Shown piece by piece: positions 48,282-56,464 of a stretch of DNA of 64,000 nt; position 1 is the first letter of the stretch; every line of letters begins with the position of its first letter. This stretch comes from Pimelobacter simplex (lineage in GTDB: Bacteria; Actinomycetota; Actinomycetes; Propionibacteriales; Nocardioidaceae). Both the position numbers and the translations under genes were made by a program. The DNA lies in the NCBI GenBank assembly GCA_016803235.1, contig JADCLI010000013.1:51866-115865 (forward strand). The letters are read 5' to 3'. The notes beneath the pieces were generated by a model. It was not told the DNA's origin. It did no database searches and saw only the letters and a list, made by a program, of their open reading frames with translations.

Positions 48282-48760
48282 GCGGTTGCCTCCGTGGGGG
48301 TCAGCCGGGCGCCCTGCGCCCAGGCGTCGAGGTGCTGGCGCAGCAGTGGCGGGAGCTCGACCGAGTCGATGTCGGGAGAGACGGCGACGATCCGGATCCG
48401 CGCGCGGGCGACGACCTTGTCGTCACTGGTGCGGACCATCCGGTGCAGCATCTCGAACGAGCGCCGACCGACCGTCCCGAGGCGCAGCTCGATGCGGATC
48501 TCGTCGAACAGACCGACCGCCTCGACGTAGTCGCACGCCGTGTGCGCGGTGACCGTCCAGAAGCCGTGGCGCTGCTTGAGCTCGTCCTGGCGCAGGTCGT
48601 TGAGCCAGAACCACTCGCTCTGCATCCGCTCCATCCACGGGAACCACGCCCCGTAGTAGAGGATCCCGGCCGGATCGGTGTCGGCGTAGCTCAGTCGGAA
48701 GGTCGTCGAGTGGAGCGCCGGGCCCGGCCCGCCGTCCGCGACGCGTGCGTCGGTCGCCAT
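48278..48760 (-). CDS. 4-hydroxybenzoyl-CoA-thioesterase-type (hotdog) acyl-CoA thioesterase
   Basis: A 160-residue single-hotdog enzyme. The 4HBT motif YADTDPAGILYYGAWFPWMER contains the catalytic-type aspartate (Asp29). The length and C-terminal beta sheet fit YbgC/4HBT thioesterases that release free acids from CoA esters. It heads the thioesterase-SDR-SDR operon, with operator 3 only 8 bp upstream of its start. Confidence 0.85.
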   Translation of the reverse strand: MATDARVADGGPGPALHSTTFRLSYADTDPAGILYYGAWFPWMERMQSEWFWLNDLRQDELKQRHGFWTVTAHTACDYVEAVGLFDEIRIELRLGTVGRRSFEMLHRMVRTSDDKVVARARIRIVAVSPDIDSVELPPLLRQHLDAWAQGARLTPTEATA

Positions 48761-48768
48761 GGAGACAA

Positions 48769-48784
48769 CCTAGCACTTGCTTGG
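48769..48784 (-). promoter_or_regulatory. KstR2-like operator 3 (CCTAGC-ACTT-GCTTGG)
   Basis: An exact CCTAGC-N4-GCTTGG element, 8 bp upstream of the thioesterase ATG on the minus strand. Occupation should directly block transcription of the operon thioesterase-SDR-SDR. Confidence 0.8.
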
Positions 48785-48826
48785 TTCTCCGAACAGGCCC
48801 GTTCGGCCGCAGGCGCCGGGAAATGC

Positions 48827-48875
48827 AGATCGGCGGGGAACGGGCGAACCAGGTCCGTCCGTTCCCCGCCGATCT
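48827..48875 (-). terminator. perfect 17-bp hairpin after fadD3
   Basis: The arms 48827-48843 and 48859-48875 are exact complements with a 15-base loop. It lies 14 bp beyond the minus-strand stop of the FadD3-like gene and should terminate it before the thioesterase promoter. Confidence 0.8.
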
Positions 48876-48888
48876 CTGGTCGGTGGGC

Positions 48889-50469
48889 TCAGCCCTGCCG
48901 CAGGTCGGTCTTCAGCACCTTGCCGCTGGCGTTGCGCGGCAGTGCCTGCTCGAGCACCACGTCACGCGGGACCTTGAAGTTGGCCAGTCGTTCGCGCACC
49001 CAGGCGATCAGCTCCTCGGGCGTGGCCGACGTGCCGGGGCGAAGGACGACGTGGGCCGCGCCGACCGCGCCCATGCGGTCGTCGGGGACGCCGATGACGG
49101 CGCTCTCCATGACGGCGGGGTGGGTGGCGAGGACGTTCTCGACCTCGGCGGGGTAGACGTTGAACCCGCCGGTGATGAACATGTCCTTGATCCGGTCGGT
49201 GATCTTCAGGCAGCCGTGCTCGTCGAGGCGCCCGATGTCGCCGGTGTGGAACCAGCCGTCGGCGTCGATCGCAGCGGCCGTGGCCTCGGGGTCCTCGAAG
49301 TAGCCGAGCATCACGTTCGCGCCGCGCAGCCAGACCTCTCCGTCGCTGCCGACCTCGACGTCGGTGCCGTCGCTGCCGACGACCCTGACCTCGATGCCCG
49401 GGACACCGGGGCCGGTGGTCTCGGCGATGTGGCGCGGGTCCTCGTTGCGGCGCGAGACCGTGGCGACGACGCACTCGGTGAGCCCGTAGGCCTGGGCCAC
49501 GGTGTCGAAGCCGAGGACGTCGAGCATCTGCTCGAAGAGGGTCTCCGGCACGGAGGTGGCGCCGGCGATGGCGAAGCGCAGCGAGGATAGGTCGAACTCG
49601 GCGCGACGGTCGTGGTTGATCAGCGTGATGAAGATCGTCGGCGCCCCGGGCAGGACGGTGATCCGCTCGTCCTGCACGAGCTGCATGAGCGCGACCGGGT
49701 CGAAGGTGAGCACCGGGTAGATCGTCGTACCGGCGGTGAGCGAGGTGACCACGCCGGCCTTGTAGCCGAAGCCGTGGAAGAACGGGTTGACGATCGCGTA
49801 GCGGTCCTGCGGGGACAGCGAGGCGCCGTCGGCCCACACCTCGGCCACGCCGATGGTCTGGGCGTGCGTGCTCATCACACCCTTGGGGATGCCGGTGGTG
49901 CCGGAGGTGTAGAGGATGTCGCAGACGGTGTCGGGGGTGACCTCGGCGGCGAGCTTCTCGACCTCCTCGACAGCCACCTGCTCGCCGAGGGCGAGGAACT
50001 CGGCCCACGGGAGCGTGCCCGCCCGGCCGGCGGAGTTGACGTCGACGAGGGTGCGCAGGTGCGGCAGGCCGGGTACGACGGGCCCCGGCTCCTCGCCCCC
50101 GGCCTCCGTCAGCATCGTGGAGTAGTCGGTGGTGAGGAAGCCGTCGCACAGGACCAGGACGGCCGCGCGCGAGCGCTGCAGCACCACCTGTGCCTCGTGT
50201 CCGCGGTAGCGCGTGTTGAGCGGGACGACGGACGCGCCGATGTACTGCGCGCCGAGCAGTGCCACGATGAACTCGACCCGGTTCGGCGCCCAGATCGCGA
50301 CCCGGTCGCCGGGATCCACGCCGAGGGCACGGTAGGACCGGGCCACGGCGACCGCGAGGTCCCGCAGGCCCTCGTAGGTGACGGTGGTGCCACCGTCGAC
50401 GACGGCGGGGTGGCTGCCGTGGGTCGCGGCCCCTTGGGCCAGGAGGGCGGGAATGGTCCGTGCTGCCAT
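48889..50469 (-). CDS. fadD3: FadD3-like acyl-CoA ligase (HIP-CoA ligase type)
   Basis: A 526-residue class-I adenylate-forming ligase. The A3 loop is a full TSGTTGIPKG (188-197), then YGLTE, TGDIGRLDEHG, DRIKDMFITGGFNVYPAEVE, and the catalytic C-terminal Lys in PRNASGKVLK. From memory its sequence resembles mycobacterial FadD3 strongly (for example NPFFHGFGYKAG and DLSSLRFAIAGA stretches), which activates HIP, the steroid C/D-ring propanoate. It faces the KstR2-like gene with one operator between, as expected if both are regulated together. Orthology is inferred, not tested. Confidence 0.8.
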   Translation of the reverse strand: MAARTIPALLAQGAATHGSHPAVVDGGTTVTYEGLRDLAVAVARSYRALGVDPGDRVAIWAPNRVEFIVALLGAQYIGASVVPLNTRYRGHEAQVVLQRSRAAVLVLCDGFLTTDYSTMLTEAGGEEPGPVVPGLPHLRTLVDVNSAGRAGTLPWAEFLALGEQVAVEEVEKLAAEVTPDTVCDILYTSGTTGIPKGVMSTHAQTIGVAEVWADGASLSPQDRYAIVNPFFHGFGYKAGVVTSLTAGTTIYPVLTFDPVALMQLVQDERITVLPGAPTIFITLINHDRRAEFDLSSLRFAIAGATSVPETLFEQMLDVLGFDTVAQAYGLTECVVATVSRRNEDPRHIAETTGPGVPGIEVRVVGSDGTDVEVGSDGEVWLRGANVMLGYFEDPEATAAAIDADGWFHTGDIGRLDEHGCLKITDRIKDMFITGGFNVYPAEVENVLATHPAVMESAVIGVPDDRMGAVGAAHVVLRPGTSATPEELIAWVRERLANFKVPRDVVLEQALPRNASGKVLKTDLRQG

Positions 50470-50487
50470 CAGGCGAGACTCCTCGTG

Positions 50488-50504
50488 AACAAGTGCTTGT
50501 TAGG
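50488..50504. promoter_or_regulatory. KstR2-like operator 4 (AACAAGTGCTTGTT core)
   Basis: The top strand carries AACAAGTGCTTGTT at 50488-50501, an exact match to AnCAAGnnCTTGnT, the KstR2 consensus I recall. In the minus orientation it reads CCTAAC-AAGC-ACTTGT, fitting the local family. It lies 19 bp from the fadD3 start and 70 bp from the regulator start, serving both divergent genes. Confidence 0.85.
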
Positions 50505-50573
50505 TACTGTAGTCCTGCCCGTCCCGGCCGGCCTGTGTGTCCGGCGAGAGGGACCGTGGGAAAGGATCAGGTC

Positions 50574-51206
50574 ATGGCGAGCAGCAACAACGAGGCTACG
50601 GCCCGCGGCGGTCGACGTCGCAGCAACGGCGCGGGGTCGTCCCGGCGTGCCCAGCTCCTGTCGATCGCGGCGGAGATGTTCGCGACGCGCGGCTACTCGC
50701 AGACGACGGTCCGCGACATCGCGGACGAGGCGGGCATCCTGTCCGGCAGCCTCTACCACCACTTCGACTCGAAGGAGGCCATGCTCACGGAGATCCTCCG
50801 GGACTTCATGGGCAACCTGCTGAGCGAGATCCGCGACATCGCCGAGGCCGGTCAGACCCCGCGCGAGGCGCTCGACGGGCTGATCTACAACTCCTTCGAG
50901 ACCATCCACAAGGTCCCGTTCGCGGTCGCGCTCTACCAGAACGAGTCCGCGCTGCTGGCCACGACGCCGGAGTTCGCCTTCGTCCACAAGGCCAGCCTCG
51001 ACGTCGAGAAGGTGTGGCTCGGTGTGCTCAAGCAGGGGCAGGCCGAGGAGGACTTCCGTGCCGACCTCGACCCGGGCATCACCTACCGCTTCATCCGCGA
51101 CGCCATCTGGTCCACCGTGCGTTGGTACAACCCGCGCGGCCGGCTGCAGCACCGCACCGTGGCCGACCAGTACCTCGAGATGCTGCACGGCGGCCTGCTC
51201 GCCTGA
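50574..51206 (+). CDS. kstR2: KstR2-like TetR repressor
   Basis: A 210-residue TetR protein. ATG 50574 follows AAAGGA. The helix-turn-helix lies around residues 43-62 (SQTTVRDIADEAGILSGSLY), followed by HHFDSKEAM. The sequence RDIADEAGILSGSLYHHF and the closing YRFIRDAIWSTVRWY match the M. tuberculosis KstR2 as I recall it. KstR2 represses HIP catabolic genes and is released by HIP-CoA (established for mycobacteria). The adjacent operator is a perfect consensus match and seven related sites occur nearby, so this is the probable regulator of the whole set. Confidence 0.82.
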   Translation: MASSNNEATARGGRRRSNGAGSSRRAQLLSIAAEMFATRGYSQTTVRDIADEAGILSGSLYHHFDSKEAMLTEILRDFMGNLLSEIRDIAEAGQTPREALDGLIYNSFETIHKVPFAVALYQNESALLATTPEFAFVHKASLDVEKVWLGVLKQGQAEEDFRADLDPGITYRFIRDAIWSTVRWYNPRGRLQHRTVADQYLEMLHGGLLA

Positions 51207-51209
51207 GCG

Positions 51210-51227
51210 GGCCGCGGTCGCGCGGCC
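51210..51227. terminator. short hairpin between convergent kstR2 and ipdB
   Basis: GGCCGCG and CGCGGCC pair around GTCG, between the two convergent stops. An outer GAGCG/CGCTC can extend it. It is a plausible bidirectional terminator. Confidence 0.5.
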
Positions 51228-51241
51228 GGGGCGCGACGCGC

Positions 51242-52033
51242 TCAGCGCCGTACCTCCTTGTCGCGCAGGCCCTTCGGGTCGAGGACCGTGCGGATCAGGT
51301 CGAGCTCCTCGGTCGTGGGCAGCCGCGTGGTGGCGGCGGTGCTGGTGTCGATCGCGAACCCGGTGTTCTCGGTGACCTCCTCCGCGGTCACGCCCGGGTG
51401 CAGCGAGCGCACCTTGAGCCTGCCCTCGGTGTCGTAGTCGAGGACGGCGAGGTCGGTGACCACGACACCGAGGTCGTGGAAGCGCAGCGCGCTGCCCTCG
51501 TGGGCGCGGGCGCGGTCGTTGCCGACGCCGGAGACGACGTCGACGGCCTCGACGAGGACCCGGGCGCTGTGCTTGCCGATCCAGTAGTCGGTGCGGTGGT
51601 TGACCGTGTTGCCCGGCGCGCCGCGCACGCCGATCAGCTGCCGGGTGGGCTTGCGCCAGTCGCCGATCGAGGAGATGTTCTGGTTGCCGTAGCGGTCGAC
51701 CTGGCTGGCGCCCATCATGCTGTGCCGGCGGCCGGTCGCGAGGATCTCGAAGACCCGGCGGAACGGCGCCCAGGACTCGATCGTCCCGCCGGCGGAGGCG
51801 TTGCGGCCCAGCGGCGGCGGTTCGCTCATCAAGAAGCAGTCGCCGTCGGTGAGGACCAGGTCGGGCTCGAAGGTGAGCTTCGCGAGCCGCGCGCTGATCG
51901 TCGGCACGATGCCGACCGCGTGGGCCAGGATCTCGCCGGAGCCGCGCCAGGCGTCCGCGCACGCGACGACGCAGACCTCGGCGCGGGTGATGTCGGTGCC
52001 GACGGTGGTGCCGGTGTCGGTGGTCCCGCTCAT
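51242..52033 (-). CDS. ipdB: IpdB-like subunit (CoA-transferase family, steroid ring-opening hydrolase type)
   Basis: A 263-residue CoA-transferase-family I beta-type subunit. Features match the M. tuberculosis IpdB as recalled: TRAEVCVVACADAW, ARLAKLTFEPDLVLTDG, RRHSMMGASQVDRYGNQNISSIG and KGLRDKEVRR. IpdAB opens the last steroid ring (COCHEA-CoA) in HIP catabolism. The start overlaps the ipdA stop by four bases, so the two subunits are made together. A generic CoA-transferase role is the alternative. Confidence 0.8.
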   Translation of the reverse strand: MSGTTDTGTTVGTDITRAEVCVVACADAWRGSGEILAHAVGIVPTISARLAKLTFEPDLVLTDGDCFLMSEPPPLGRNASAGGTIESWAPFRRVFEILATGRRHSMMGASQVDRYGNQNISSIGDWRKPTRQLIGVRGAPGNTVNHRTDYWIGKHSARVLVEAVDVVSGVGNDRARAHEGSALRFHDLGVVVTDLAVLDYDTEGRLKVRSLHPGVTAEEVTENTGFAIDTSTAATTRLPTTEELDLIRTVLDPKGLRDKEVRR

Positions 52034-52848
52034 CGGGTGCCCTCCTCCAGGTAGGTCTTCTCGAACGCGGCCCAGGCCTCGGGGTCGCGGGCGGCCTCGG
52101 CGTACGCGCGCTGGGCGGCCTCGTCACGGCCGTAGTCCGGCTCGCAGCTGGTGAACCCGGCGCCGCCGGGGGCCTCGACGACGCCCGAGACGAACATCCT
52201 GCTGACCAGCAGGGTCTGCGGCGCGGCGGTCGCGGTCAGCTCCTCGGTGGGCACGACCTGCTCGACGCTCATGATGGTGCGGTCGGCGGCCATCGCGTAC
52301 AGGTCGTCGAAGTACGGGTCCGGGCCGAGGTACTGCCCGTTGCCGGCCGGGTCGGCGCGGTTGAGGTGGATCAGCGCGAGGTCCATCCGGACGCCGGGAA
52401 CGGCGACGTAGACCTCGTCGTCGTACGGTGACGCGACGGTCCTGAGCTCCGGGTTCATCGTGAGCACGTCGGAGGCGAGCCCGGCCCGGGTCGGCAGGAA
52501 GCTGAGCCGGCTGGCACCGGCGCGCAGGGCGGCGACGAACATGCCCTCGTCGTACTCGGTCGTCTCGACGGTGCCGGCCTCCCGCGCGGCCCGGAAGTGC
52601 GGGTCGAGCGGGATGCTGTCGAGCGAGACGAAGCCGTAGACGAGCCGCTTCACCTTGCCCGCGGCGCAGAGCAGGCCCACGTCGGGGCCGCCGAACGTGA
52701 CGACGGTCAGGTCGGTCGCGTCGCTGCGCAGCAGCTCGCGGACCAGCGCCATCGGCTTGCGCCGCGACCCCCAGCCTCCGATGCCGATGGTCATGCCCGA
52801 CCGGACATGGCTCGCCACGTCGGCCAGCTGCATGGTCTTGTCCGCCAT
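52030..52848 (-). CDS. ipdA: IpdA-like subunit (CoA-transferase family, steroid ring-opening hydrolase type)
   Basis: A 272-residue alpha-type subunit. ATG 52848 has GGAGGAG just upstream. GIGGWGSRRKPMALVRELLRSD (from ~23), VTFGGPDVGLLCAAGKVKR and GPDPYFDDLYAMAADR match the recalled mycobacterial IpdA closely. It is translationally coupled to ipdB and sits 12 bp downstream of operator 5, so it is directly KstR2-type controlled. The reaction is C-C hydrolysis of the remaining ring CoA-ester if orthology holds. Confidence 0.82.
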   Translation of the reverse strand: MADKTMQLADVASHVRSGMTIGIGGWGSRRKPMALVRELLRSDATDLTVVTFGGPDVGLLCAAGKVKRLVYGFVSLDSIPLDPHFRAAREAGTVETTEYDEGMFVAALRAGASRLSFLPTRAGLASDVLTMNPELRTVASPYDDEVYVAVPGVRMDLALIHLNRADPAGNGQYLGPDPYFDDLYAMAADRTIMSVEQVVPTEELTATAAPQTLLVSRMFVSGVVEAPGGAGFTSCEPDYGRDEAAQRAYAEAARDPEAWAAFEKTYLEEGTR

Positions 52849-52860
52849 CGCTCCTCCATA

Positions 52861-52876
52861 CCTAGCGCTTGCTTGG
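52861..52876 (-). promoter_or_regulatory. KstR2-like operator 5 (CCTAGC-GCTT-GCTTGG)
   Basis: An exact CCTAGC-N4-GCTTGG element lying 12 bp upstream of the ipdA start on the minus strand. Operator 6 lies 83 bp further, giving each arm of the divergent promoter its own site. Confidence 0.8.
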
Positions 52877-52959
52877 GTTCGACTGTACCCGGCACCTCGC
52901 GGCAGTGCCACTGGAGGGGACTGCCCTTGCGGCCGGGGCGCTCCGGTGATTGCATCACA

Positions 52960-52975
52960 ACAAGCAAACGCTTGG
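52960..52975 (+). promoter_or_regulatory. KstR2-like operator 6 (ACAAGC-AAAC-GCTTGG)
   Basis: The right half GCTTGG is exact and the left half ACAAGC replaces CCTAGC. It lies 15 bp upstream of the SDR start at 52991, so it controls the rightward operon SDR-aldo/keto reductase. Confidence 0.75.
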
Positions 52976-52990
52976 TAGAGAGGTGGACCG

Positions 52991-53713
52991 GTGACCGGAC
53001 ACGTGGTGGTGACGGGCGGGGCGAGCGGGATCGGCGCGGCGGTCGTCGACCGGCTCTGCGAGCGTGGACATGCCGTGACCGTGTGGGACCTGGCGCAGCC
53101 GGCGCGGGAGGACGTGGGCCACGGTGAGCTCGACGTCACCGACGCGGATGCGGTGGCCGCCGCGCTGCGAGAGGCGGAGCAGGAGCGCGGCGTGGTGCGC
53201 CACCTGGTCACCAGTCACGGCATCCGCGGCGCCTTCGTGCCGGCGCTCGAGCTGGAACCGGCCGGCGTACTGCGGATGCTCGACGTCCACGTCGTCGGCA
53301 CCCTGCTGGCGGCGACGGCGCTCACCCGCCGCCTGGTGGAGCTCGACGACACCCGCGGCGCGTCGGTGGTGACGCTGTCGTCGACGACCGCGTACCGGGG
53401 CTGGGTCAACCAGTCCGACTACGGCGTCGCGAAGGCCGCGGTCCGTCAGCTCACCGAGAATCTGGCGATCGAGTGGGCGGGGCTGGGCATCCGGGTCAAC
53501 GCCGTCGCACCGGGGCACACCCTGACCCCGATGGTGCAGGACATGATCGACGACGGGTACGACGTCGGGCCGGTCGAGACGCGCACGCCGCTGGGTCGCC
53601 TCTGCGCGCCCCGCGAGATGGCTGCCGAGATCGTGCACCTGCTGCTCGACGCTTCGTTCACGACAGGGGTGTGCGTGCCCGTCGACGGCGGCTGGACGGC
53701 GGTCGGCAAGTGA
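52991..53713 (+). CDS. short-chain dehydrogenase/reductase
   Basis: A 240-residue SDR starting with GTG 52991 after AGAGAGG. The cofactor motif is TGGASGIGAAV, the second strand WDLAQ favours NAD, and the catalytic pair is in DYGVAKAAVRQL. VDGGWTAVGK ends the protein. It heads an operon with the aldo/keto reductase, behind operator 6 and facing ipdA. An IpdF-like role (hydroxyacyl-CoA oxidation) is possible but not shown. Confidence 0.85.
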   Translation: MTGHVVVTGGASGIGAAVVDRLCERGHAVTVWDLAQPAREDVGHGELDVTDADAVAAALREAEQERGVVRHLVTSHGIRGAFVPALELEPAGVLRMLDVHVVGTLLAATALTRRLVELDDTRGASVVTLSSTTAYRGWVNQSDYGVAKAAVRQLTENLAIEWAGLGIRVNAVAPGHTLTPMVQDMIDDGYDVGPVETRTPLGRLCAPREMAAEIVHLLLDASFTTGVCVPVDGGWTAVGK

Positions 53714-54597
53714 CGCTTCCGAAACGACGGCTCGGCGACCTGGAGGTCTCGGCGATCGGCTTCGGCGCGATGACCCTGACCCAGACGCCCGAGAGCGACG
53801 TCGAGCGCGGCACCCGGGCGGTGCACGCGGCGCTCGACGCGGGCGTCACCCTCTTCGACACCGCCGACGTCTACGGTCCGACCGGCTTCGACACCGTCGG
53901 CCGGTACGGCGTCAACGAGCGGGCGCTGATGGCGGCACTCCGGTCGTGGGGCGGTCCGCTCGACGACGTCGTCGTCGCCACCAAGGGCGGGCACACCCGC
54001 GACGGACTGACCTGGTGGATCGACGGGGGCCGCGACCACCTGCGCGCCGCGGCCCTCGCCTCCCGGGAACGGCTCGGCCTCGACGTCATCCCGCTCTACC
54101 AGCACCACCGCCCCGACCCGCGCCGTCCCTACCGCGAGTCGATGGAGGCGCTGCGCGGCCTTGTCGACGACGGCATCGTCGCCCGGGTCGGGCTCTCGAA
54201 CGTCGACGGCGACCAGGTCCGGCTGGCCCTCGAGGTCATCGGGGACGCTCTGGTGTCCGTGCAGAACGAGTACTCACCGCTGGTGCGGGACAGCGAACCG
54301 GTCATCGACCTGTGCGCCGACCTCGGCCTCGCCTTCCTGTCCTGGGGACCGTTCGGCGGCATGCGCGAGGCCAAGTCCCTCGGCTCTTCGTTCGCGCCCT
54401 TCGCCGAGGTCGCCGAGGCGCGCCGGGTCAGCCCGCAGCGGGTCGCGCTCGCGTGGCAGCTCGCGCGCTCGCCGTGGGTCGTGCCGATCCCGGGAGCGAG
54501 CCGTCCCGAGTCGGTCCTCTACTCCGTGCAGGCGGCGACGCTCGCGCTCACCGAGGACGAGCTCGCCCATCTGGCGGAGGGGCGGGCTCAGCCGTGA
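53710..54597 (+). CDS. aldo/keto reductase
   Basis: A 295-residue TIM-barrel NADPH-dependent oxidoreductase. GTG 53710 overlaps the SDR stop. The sequence GDLEVSAIGFGAMTLTQ, FDTADVYGPTGFDTVG, the catalytic lysine region VVATKGGH, and the C-terminal cofactor site VPIPGASRPESV are diagnostic. It is translationally coupled to the SDR, pointing to a shared carbonyl/alcohol step. Its 3' end overlaps the convergent VOC gene by 10 bp. Confidence 0.87.
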   Translation: MTLPKRRLGDLEVSAIGFGAMTLTQTPESDVERGTRAVHAALDAGVTLFDTADVYGPTGFDTVGRYGVNERALMAALRSWGGPLDDVVVATKGGHTRDGLTWWIDGGRDHLRAAALASRERLGLDVIPLYQHHRPDPRRPYRESMEALRGLVDDGIVARVGLSNVDGDQVRLALEVIGDALVSVQNEYSPLVRDSEPVIDLCADLGLAFLSWGPFGGMREAKSLGSSFAPFAEVAEARRVSPQRVALAWQLARSPWVVPIPGASRPESVLYSVQAATLALTEDELAHLAEGRAQP

Positions 54598-55031
54598 GCC
54601 GGTGGCTCGACCAGCTCCACGCGTACCCGGTCCGGGTCGAGCACGTAGACCACGCGGTAGCCGGCCATCGGCTCGCTCGCAACGATCGGGGCCGAGAGCA
54701 CGGTGGTCCCCGCGGCGCGCAGCCGGTCCAGTGTGCCGTCGAGGTCGGCCACGGTGATCGCGACGTGCGCGGCACCCACGTTGCCGTTGTCAGGGTCGAG
54801 CACGACGTCCGACCCGCCGTCGTACTGCAGCAGCTCGACGACGGTCGTGCCTTCCTGGGCGCGGACGAACGCCTGCCGCACGACGACGCCCGGGTAGCCG
54901 GTCACCGCGTCGATCCGTGGACCGCTGCGCTCGTAGGGACCGAGGCGCTCGCCGCGCAGCAGGTCCTCGTAGAACGCGAGGGAGCGCGCCATGTCGCTGA
55001 CCGTGATGCCCACGTGATGGATGGTCGTCAT
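54588..55031 (-). CDS. VOC-superfamily (glyoxalase/epimerase-like) protein
   Basis: A 147-residue protein with two beta-alpha-beta-beta-beta modules. HHVGITVSDMARSLAFYEDLLRGERL starts the first and AAHVAITVADLDGTLDRLRAAGTTVL the second; YVLDPDRVRVELVE is the closing strand with a metal-type Glu. Members include methylmalonyl-CoA epimerase, dioxygenases and isomerases. Operator 7 lies 8 bp upstream of its start. A role in CoA-ester epimerisation fits the cluster but is inference. Confidence 0.82.
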   Translation of the reverse strand: MTTIHHVGITVSDMARSLAFYEDLLRGERLGPYERSGPRIDAVTGYPGVVVRQAFVRAQEGTTVVELLQYDGGSDVVLDPDNGNVGAAHVAITVADLDGTLDRLRAAGTTVLSAPIVASEPMAGYRVVYVLDPDRVRVELVEPPAHG

Positions 55032-55039
55032 GAACGAAA

Positions 55040-55055
55040 CCTAGCAAGCGCTTGG
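55040..55055. promoter_or_regulatory. KstR2-like operator 7 (CCTAGC-AAGC-GCTTGG)
   Basis: An exact element that also contains AGCAAGCGCTTGGT, a match to AnCAAGnnCTTGnT. It is central in the 45-bp gap between the divergent VOC and SDR genes, so it should control both directions. Confidence 0.85.
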
Positions 55056-55082
55056 TTCATGTGAAACCCTGAGGAGATGAAC

Positions 55083-55841
55083 ATGCCGGACACCGCACCC
55101 CGCCCGCTCGTCGACCTGACCGATCGGGTCGTCGTGATCACCGGCGCCAGCCGTGGGCTCGGCGCCGCCCACGCCCGCACCCTCGCGCGGGCGGGTGCCA
55201 TCGTCGTGGTGACGGACGTCGCCGCACTCGCGGAGGGCGCGGCTGAGGTGGCCGCCGGGCTCGGCGAGCAGCACGCGTCCGCCGCCCTGGACGTGACCTC
55301 GCCCGAGGCCTGGGCCGAAGTCGCCGAGCTGGTCGTCGACCGGTACGGCCGCGTCGACGGGCTGGTCAACAACGCGGGCCGCTGCGAGTACGCGCACTTC
55401 CTCGAGACGCCGCCGGAGATGTTCGAGGGTCACTTCCAGGTCAACGTGATGGGCGCGGTGCACGGCATGCAGGCGCTCGCCCCTCACATGCGGCCGGGCA
55501 GTGCCATCGTCAACATCGCATCCGTCGCCGGCCTCGCAGCCTGGCCGGGGAGCAGCGCCTACGGCGCCTCGAAGTTCGCGCTGCGCGGCGTGAGCCGGGC
55601 CGCGGCGATCGACCTCGGCGGCGAGCGTGGCATCCGGGTCAACTGCGTCCTGCCCGGCGCCGCCGACACGGCGATGCTGTCGGACGCCTCGCGCCAGGGC
55701 GGGGGCGTCGTCGCGACCCTGCCGGTCCCGCGGGCCGCGCAGCCGCACGAGGTCAGCGCGATGGTGACCTTCCTGCTCAGCGACGCCGCGAGCTACTGCA
55801 CCGGCCAGGACTTCGTGGTCGACGGCGGGATGAAGGCCTGA
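55083..55841 (+). CDS. short-chain dehydrogenase/reductase
   Basis: A 252-residue SDR. ATG 55083 was preferred over 55077 because GAGGAG abuts the latter and lies 6 bp before the former. The cofactor motif is TGASRGLGAAH, VTDVAAL favours NAD, and the catalytic pair is in SAYGASKFALRGV. The C-terminus VVDGGMKA is classical. It heads an operon of SDR, gamma-carbonic-anhydrase-like and PaaI genes behind operator 7. Confidence 0.86.
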   Translation: MPDTAPRPLVDLTDRVVVITGASRGLGAAHARTLARAGAIVVVTDVAALAEGAAEVAAGLGEQHASAALDVTSPEAWAEVAELVVDRYGRVDGLVNNAGRCEYAHFLETPPEMFEGHFQVNVMGAVHGMQALAPHMRPGSAIVNIASVAGLAAWPGSSAYGASKFALRGVSRAAAIDLGGERGIRVNCVLPGAADTAMLSDASRQGGGVVATLPVPRAAQPHEVSAMVTFLLSDAASYCTGQDFVVDGGMKA

Positions 55842-55843
55842 CC

Positions 55844-56464
55844 ATGCCGTTCTACGAGATCGACGGCGTCGTCCCGGTCTGCGACCCGACGTCCTACGTG
55901 CACCCGTCGGCCGACGTGATCGGCGACGTCATCATCGGCCCCGGCTGCTACATCGGTCCGTCGGCGAGCCTGCGCGGCGACTTCGGGCGGATCCGGATCG
56001 AGGCCGGCTCCAATGTCCAGGACTCCTGCACCGTGCACGTCTATCCCGGCGCGGACTGCGTGCTCGGTGAGGGCAGCCACGTCGGCCACGGCGCGGTCCT
56101 GCACGGCTGCGTGCTCGAGCCGCGAGTGCTCGTCGGGATGAACGCAGTGGTCATGGACGGCGCGCGGATCGGCGCGGACTCCCTCGTCGGCGCCGGCAGC
56201 GTCATCCGCGCCGGCTTCGTCGCGCCACCGCGGTCGCTGGTGATCGGCAGCCCGGCGAAGGTCGTGCGCGAGCTCGACGAGGACCAGCTCGCCTGGAAGT
56301 CCAACGGCCCCGGCGTCTACCGCCAACTGGCCGAGCGCTCGCTCGCCACGATGCGTCCGGTGGCCCCGCTGGCCGCCGAGGAGGCCGACCGGCCCCGGGT
56401 GAGCACCGACGCCTCGGTGAGCCGACCGCTGCACGAGCTGCGGGCGGAGCGGGAGTCGCGGTGA
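55844..56464 (+). CDS. gamma-carbonic-anhydrase-like / PaaY-type hexapeptide protein
   Basis: A 206-residue left-handed beta-helix protein. Hexapeptide repeats run from ~20 to ~140 (DVIIGPGCYIGPSASLRGDFG...). Metal-type histidines are visible in TVHVYPG and in HVGHGAVLHGC. Relatives include PaaY and CaiE, which accompany CoA-ester catabolism; PaaY acts as a thioesterase for dead-end products. The extended C-terminus (after ~170) is unusual. It lies 2 bp after the SDR stop. Confidence 0.82.
   Translation: MPFYEIDGVVPVCDPTSYVHPSADVIGDVIIGPGCYIGPSASLRGDFGRIRIEAGSNVQDSCTVHVYPGADCVLGEGSHVGHGAVLHGCVLEPRVLVGMNAVVMDGARIGADSLVGAGSVIRAGFVAPPRSLVIGSPAKVVRELDEDQLAWKSNGPGVYRQLAERSLATMRPVAPLAAEEADRPRVSTDASVSRPLHELRAERESR

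Noticed and set aside
50460-50573. Extended N-terminus of the KstR2-like protein
   Set aside because: The longer frame crosses the operator and promoter, and AAAGGA precedes ATG 50574.
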